Shown here: positions 19,389-22,092 of the stretch, one piece after another
How the letters are laid out: every line of letters begins with the position of its first letter
Numbering within the stretch: position 1 is the stretch's first letter
Source of the DNA: an uncultured Ruminococcus sp.
Lineage (GTDB): Bacteria > Bacillota > Clostridia > Oscillospirales > CAG-272
Assembly (NCBI GenBank): GCA_902783905.1
Contig: CACZSP010000009.1
Location: forward strand, 1 to 22,092
DNA length: 22,092 nucleotides
Direction of reading: 5' to 3'
The notes under the pieces: generated by a model
What the model saw: only the letters and a program-made list of their open reading frames with translations
The model's database searches: none
Told to the model about the DNA's origin: nothing
Made by a program: the position numbers and the translations under genes

Positions 19389-21727
19389 AAGACGGGAAAA
19401 AGCCGGCGCGGAAAAAGAAAAAAGCCGGCATTTCCGAGATAAAGCGGCTGCTTGAGGATATCGGATCGGATTTCGATCCCGAGACCGAGGTGCTCGTCTC
19501 GGAGGACGGCTGTTATCACGGAACCGTCGAAAGCGTCAGATTCTGCAACAGAGAAAACGGATATACCGTTTTTACCTTTGACGTCTCGGGAAATCTTCTC
19601 ACCGCCGTCGGCATAATGCCGGGAGTCGGCGAGGGGGACCGGATTGCCGTCATCGGGAAATGGGAGACCAATCCGAGATTCGGCAAGCAGCTGAAGGTTC
19701 TGGAATACAGGATCGAGCAGCCGGAGGACCCGGAGGATATCGAAAGATATCTTGCCTCGGGAGCGATAAAGGGGATAGGTCCCAAAACAGCGCGCAGGAT
19801 AGTCGAGGCGTTCGGAAAGGATGCCGCCGAGGTGATAGCAAATCACCCCGAGTGGCTTGCGTCGATCCCCGGGATAACCCCGGCAAGAGCGGCGCAGATA
19901 TCGAAGGAGTTTGTCGGCAAGGCGGATATGCGGACGGTTCTGACCTACTTTTCGGGTTACACCGGTCCCGCCGTCGCCGTAAGACTCTTCAACAGATTCG
20001 GTTCTTCGGCCGTCGAGATAGCGTCGAAAAACCCTTACGCGCTTGCCGACGCCGTCGAAGGTTTCGGCTTTTCGGTCGCCGATTCGATCGCCCGGAAAAA
20101 CGGAATAGCGCCTGATTCACCCGACAGGATCACTTCGGGAGTCCTTTATACCCTTAAGGCGGTCACGGCACGGGAGGGACATACCTGCCTTCCGATGGGC
20201 GAGCTCGTCTCAAGGGCGGCGTCCTTCCTCGGGGTACCGGTCGAATCGGTTCCCGGTCCCGTCAGAACTCTGATCGAAACGGGTACGGCGGTGATCGAAA
20301 AGCGCGGGGACGGCGCCTTCGTTTACGAGCGCTCGATCTGCGACGACGAAAACTATATTGCCTCTCGCCTCCGCTCGCTTTCGACGGGAAGCGTCCAGCT
20401 CGATCTTGAGGATATTGAACTGTTTATCCGGAGGAGCGAAGCCGAAAAGGGCATCGTTTACGACGAAAGACAGAAAAGCGCGATAATGTCGGCGCTGCGC
20501 CGCGGGGTGCTCGTTCTGACGGGCGGTCCCGGTACCGGAAAAACGACCGTTATCGACGCTCTTATAGGTATTTTTACCGCCCTCGATATGAAGATCGCGC
20601 TGGCGGCTCCCACAGGACGTGCGGCAAAAAAGATGACCGAGGCGACGGGATACGAGGCAAAGACGGTCCACCGTCTGCTCGAGGTCGCCTTCCCGGCCGA
20701 CGCCGCCGACGTACGCGACGAGGAAACGAAGTTCAACCGCAACGCCGACAATCCGCTGGACGAAGACGTCGTCATACTCGACGAGGTCTCGATGATGGAC
20801 ACCCGTCTGACTGCGGCGCTTCTGCGCGCGATACCGAGAGGCGGCCGGCTGATACTGATCGGGGACTCTGACCAGCTTCCGAGCGTCGGACAGGGAAACG
20901 TGCTTCACGATTTAATCGAATCCGGGGCGCTGCCGACCGTCGCTCTCGAGAAGGTCTGGAGGCAGGCGGAACAGTCGCTCATCGTGACGAACGCCCACGC
21001 GATCAACCGGGGCGAGATGCCGGTGCTCGACGCACGCGACAGGGATTTCTTTTTTCTCGAAAAAAGCGACGACACAGGGATATCCTCCCTCGTCTGCGAT
21101 CTCTGCGCGAGAAGACTGCCCTCGGCGTACCGTGACGGACCGGTGCAGGTTATCGCACCCGGGAAAAAGGGAGAGGTCGGGACGGAAAACCTCAACCGCA
21201 TGCTTCAGCGGCTTATCAATCCGCCGGAGCAGGGAAAAAGGGAGATACAATACGAGCGAGCGACGTTCAGATACGGCGACCGCGTCATGCAGGTGAAAAA
21301 CAACTATTCGATCTCCTGGGAGAGCGCGTCGACGTCGGGACAGGGAGTATTCAACGGGGATATCGGCGAGATAACCTCGATAGATCCGGCGACGGGAACG
21401 ATAGAAGTCGATTTCGACGGAAGAAAGGTCGTTTATTCGGGTTCCGAGACGGCCGATCTCGAGCTTGCCTACGCCGTGACCGTTCACAAGAGCCAGGGGA
21501 GCGAGTATCCGACCGTCGTGATACCGTTGGGAAACGTTCCGCCGATGCTCGAAACGAGGAATCTCATATACACCGCGGTGACGCGCGCGATGCGGCGCGT
21601 CGTTATCGTCGGGCGGAGGGACGTTATCGCAAGAATGATCGCCAACGCGGGCACTTGCAGCCGGTATACCGGACTGTGCGAAAAGCTCAGGGCGTCGGAC
21701 AGGAAATCAACGGGGGGAAAAGGATGA
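19385..21727 (+). CDS. recD2: RecD2-like SF1B DNA helicase (YrrC family)
   Basis: A 780-residue 5'-3' helicase of the RecBC-independent RecD2 type, linked to replication fork and mismatch repair in Firmicutes. Seen in order: an OB-like N-terminal domain (HGTVESVRFCNRENGYTV, 45-62), a helix-hairpin-helix (KGIGPKTARRIV, 129-140), Walker A GGPGTGKTT (380-388), DEVSMMD (466-472), GDSDQLPSVGQG (493-504), TVHKSQGSEY (699-708) and AVTRAMRR (731-738). TTG 19385 overlaps the metK stop and retains the whole N-terminal domain, but its ribosome binding site is weak. GTG 19490 is the next choice. The long frame extends back to 19115 inside metK and is not coding there. Confidence 0.92.
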   Translation: MKDGKKPARKKKKAGISEIKRLLEDIGSDFDPETEVLVSEDGCYHGTVESVRFCNRENGYTVFTFDVSGNLLTAVGIMPGVGEGDRIAVIGKWETNPRFGKQLKVLEYRIEQPEDPEDIERYLASGAIKGIGPKTARRIVEAFGKDAAEVIANHPEWLASIPGITPARAAQISKEFVGKADMRTVLTYFSGYTGPAVAVRLFNRFGSSAVEIASKNPYALADAVEGFGFSVADSIARKNGIAPDSPDRITSGVLYTLKAVTAREGHTCLPMGELVSRAASFLGVPVESVPGPVRTLIETGTAVIEKRGDGAFVYERSICDDENYIASRLRSLSTGSVQLDLEDIELFIRRSEAEKGIVYDERQKSAIMSALRRGVLVLTGGPGTGKTTVIDALIGIFTALDMKIALAAPTGRAAKKMTEATGYEAKTVHRLLEVAFPADAADVRDEETKFNRNADNPLDEDVVILDEVSMMDTRLTAALLRAIPRGGRLILIGDSDQLPSVGQGNVLHDLIESGALPTVALEKVWRQAEQSLIVTNAHAINRGEMPVLDARDRDFFFLEKSDDTGISSLVCDLCARRLPSAYRDGPVQVIAPGKKGEVGTENLNRMLQRLINPPEQGKREIQYERATFRYGDRVMQVKNNYSISWESASTSGQGVFNGDIGEITSIDPATGTIEVDFDGRKVVYSGSETADLELAYAVTVHKSQGSEYPTVVIPLGNVPPMLETRNLIYTAVTRAMRRVVIVGRRDVIARMIANAGTCSRYTGLCEKLRASDRKSTGGKG

Positions 21728-22092
21728 CCGAAAAAAGATACAGAAGAAAGCTTGCGATCCGTTCGGTGCTTTCGGGCGAAAAATGCGCCGTCTGCGGTGA
21801 AAACCGTACGGGCGGGGAGGATCTTTTCTGTCCGCGATGCCGCGAAATGCTGGCAAACGAAAGCGAAAGAATCTGTATGACGTGCGCGCGTCCGGTCAGG
21901 GACTGCCTTTGCGTGCGGCCGGGGATGGCCGACGCCGGATGCGACGTCTTCATCAAACTGTTTTTCTACGGAAGTATTCCGGAGGCGCCCCAGAACCGTC
22001 TGATATACCGGCTGAAAAACATGAAGGACGGTTTGCTTCACGCGCGGCTCGCCGAAAAGCTCGCCGAAAAACTGACCGAAGTCACCGACAGC
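21724..22092 (+). CDS. ComF-like phosphoribosyltransferase-family protein, 5' part
   Basis: The first 123 codons are present and the gene runs off the window. The N-terminus has a double zinc ribbon: C21-x2-C24, C37-x2-C40, C52-x2-C55 and the pair C62-x-C64. After it comes YRLKNMKDGLLHARLAEKLA, which matches the ComF segment ahead of the phosphoribosyltransferase fold. The catalytic part is outside the window. In competent bacteria ComFC acts in DNA uptake, but the family is widespread in non-competent species. The ATG overlaps the recD2 stop (ATGA), so the two are translationally coupled. Confidence 0.85.
   Translation, partial: MTEKRYRRKLAIRSVLSGEKCAVCGENRTGGEDLFCPRCREMLANESERICMTCARPVRDCLCVRPGMADAGCDVFIKLFFYGSIPEAPQNRLIYRLKNMKDGLLHARLAEKLAEKLTEVTDS

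Overview
The window is 22 kb of a Clostridia-like (Firmicutes) chromosome, moderately GC-rich, with every gene on the + strand. Evidence for the lineage is the fused S10-spc-alpha gene order (rpsJ to rplQ with secY-adk-map-infA-rpmJ inside it), a zinc-type S14, a SAM-I (S-box) riboswitch before metK, strong GGAGG ribosome binding sites and sigma-A-type promoters. An uncultured gut member of the Oscillospirales/Christensenellales type would fit, but that level is only a guess.

Layout. 1-1771: an unrecognised eight-helix membrane protein with an acidic tail, then a compact HTH regulator that resembles a WYL-family protein lacking its WYL domain. 1772-2219: an A/T-tract region, a near-consensus promoter (TTGATT-17-TATAAT with an extended -10) and a roughly 355-nt structured leader. 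2220-17981: 31 genes, namely rpsJ, rplC, rplD, rplW, rplB, rpsS, rplV, rpsC, rplP, rpmC, rpsQ, rplN, rplX, rplE, rpsZ, rpsH, rplF, rplR, rpsE, rpmD, rplO, secY, adk, map, infA, rpmJ, rpsM, rpsK, rpsD, rpoA and rplQ. 17982-18206: a SAM-I aptamer plus intrinsic terminator. 18207 to the end: metK, recD2 and the 5' part of a comF-like gene, joined by overlapping stop/start codons.

How it works together. The superoperon makes about half of the ribosomal proteins, the protein-export channel, adenylate kinase, initiator-methionine removal, IF-1 and the RNA polymerase alpha subunit. Many genes are translationally coupled (TAATG, TGATG or ATGA overlaps). Four intergenic gaps break the tight packing (before rplC, rpsH, rpsE and rpoA), and each holds hairpins. 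These are the best candidates for undescribed autoregulatory RNA sites. No terminator is visible between rplQ and the SAM riboswitch only 20 nt downstream, so the S-box terminator may also end the ribosomal transcript, making read-through into metK-recD2-comF depend on SAM.

Several universal proteins are atypical. S3 has a 12-nt-repeat-encoded Arg/Asn/Asp tail, L17 a Lys/Ala tail, S4 a shortened zinc knuckle with three Cys, and Adk a CxC in place of the usual CxxC in its lid. L24 has a rewritten KOW loop, and infA has no canonical start at the conserved position. I saw no mobile element, CRISPR array, tRNA or rRNA. I found no clearly new multi-gene system; the novelty lies in regulatory RNA architecture and in protein variants.
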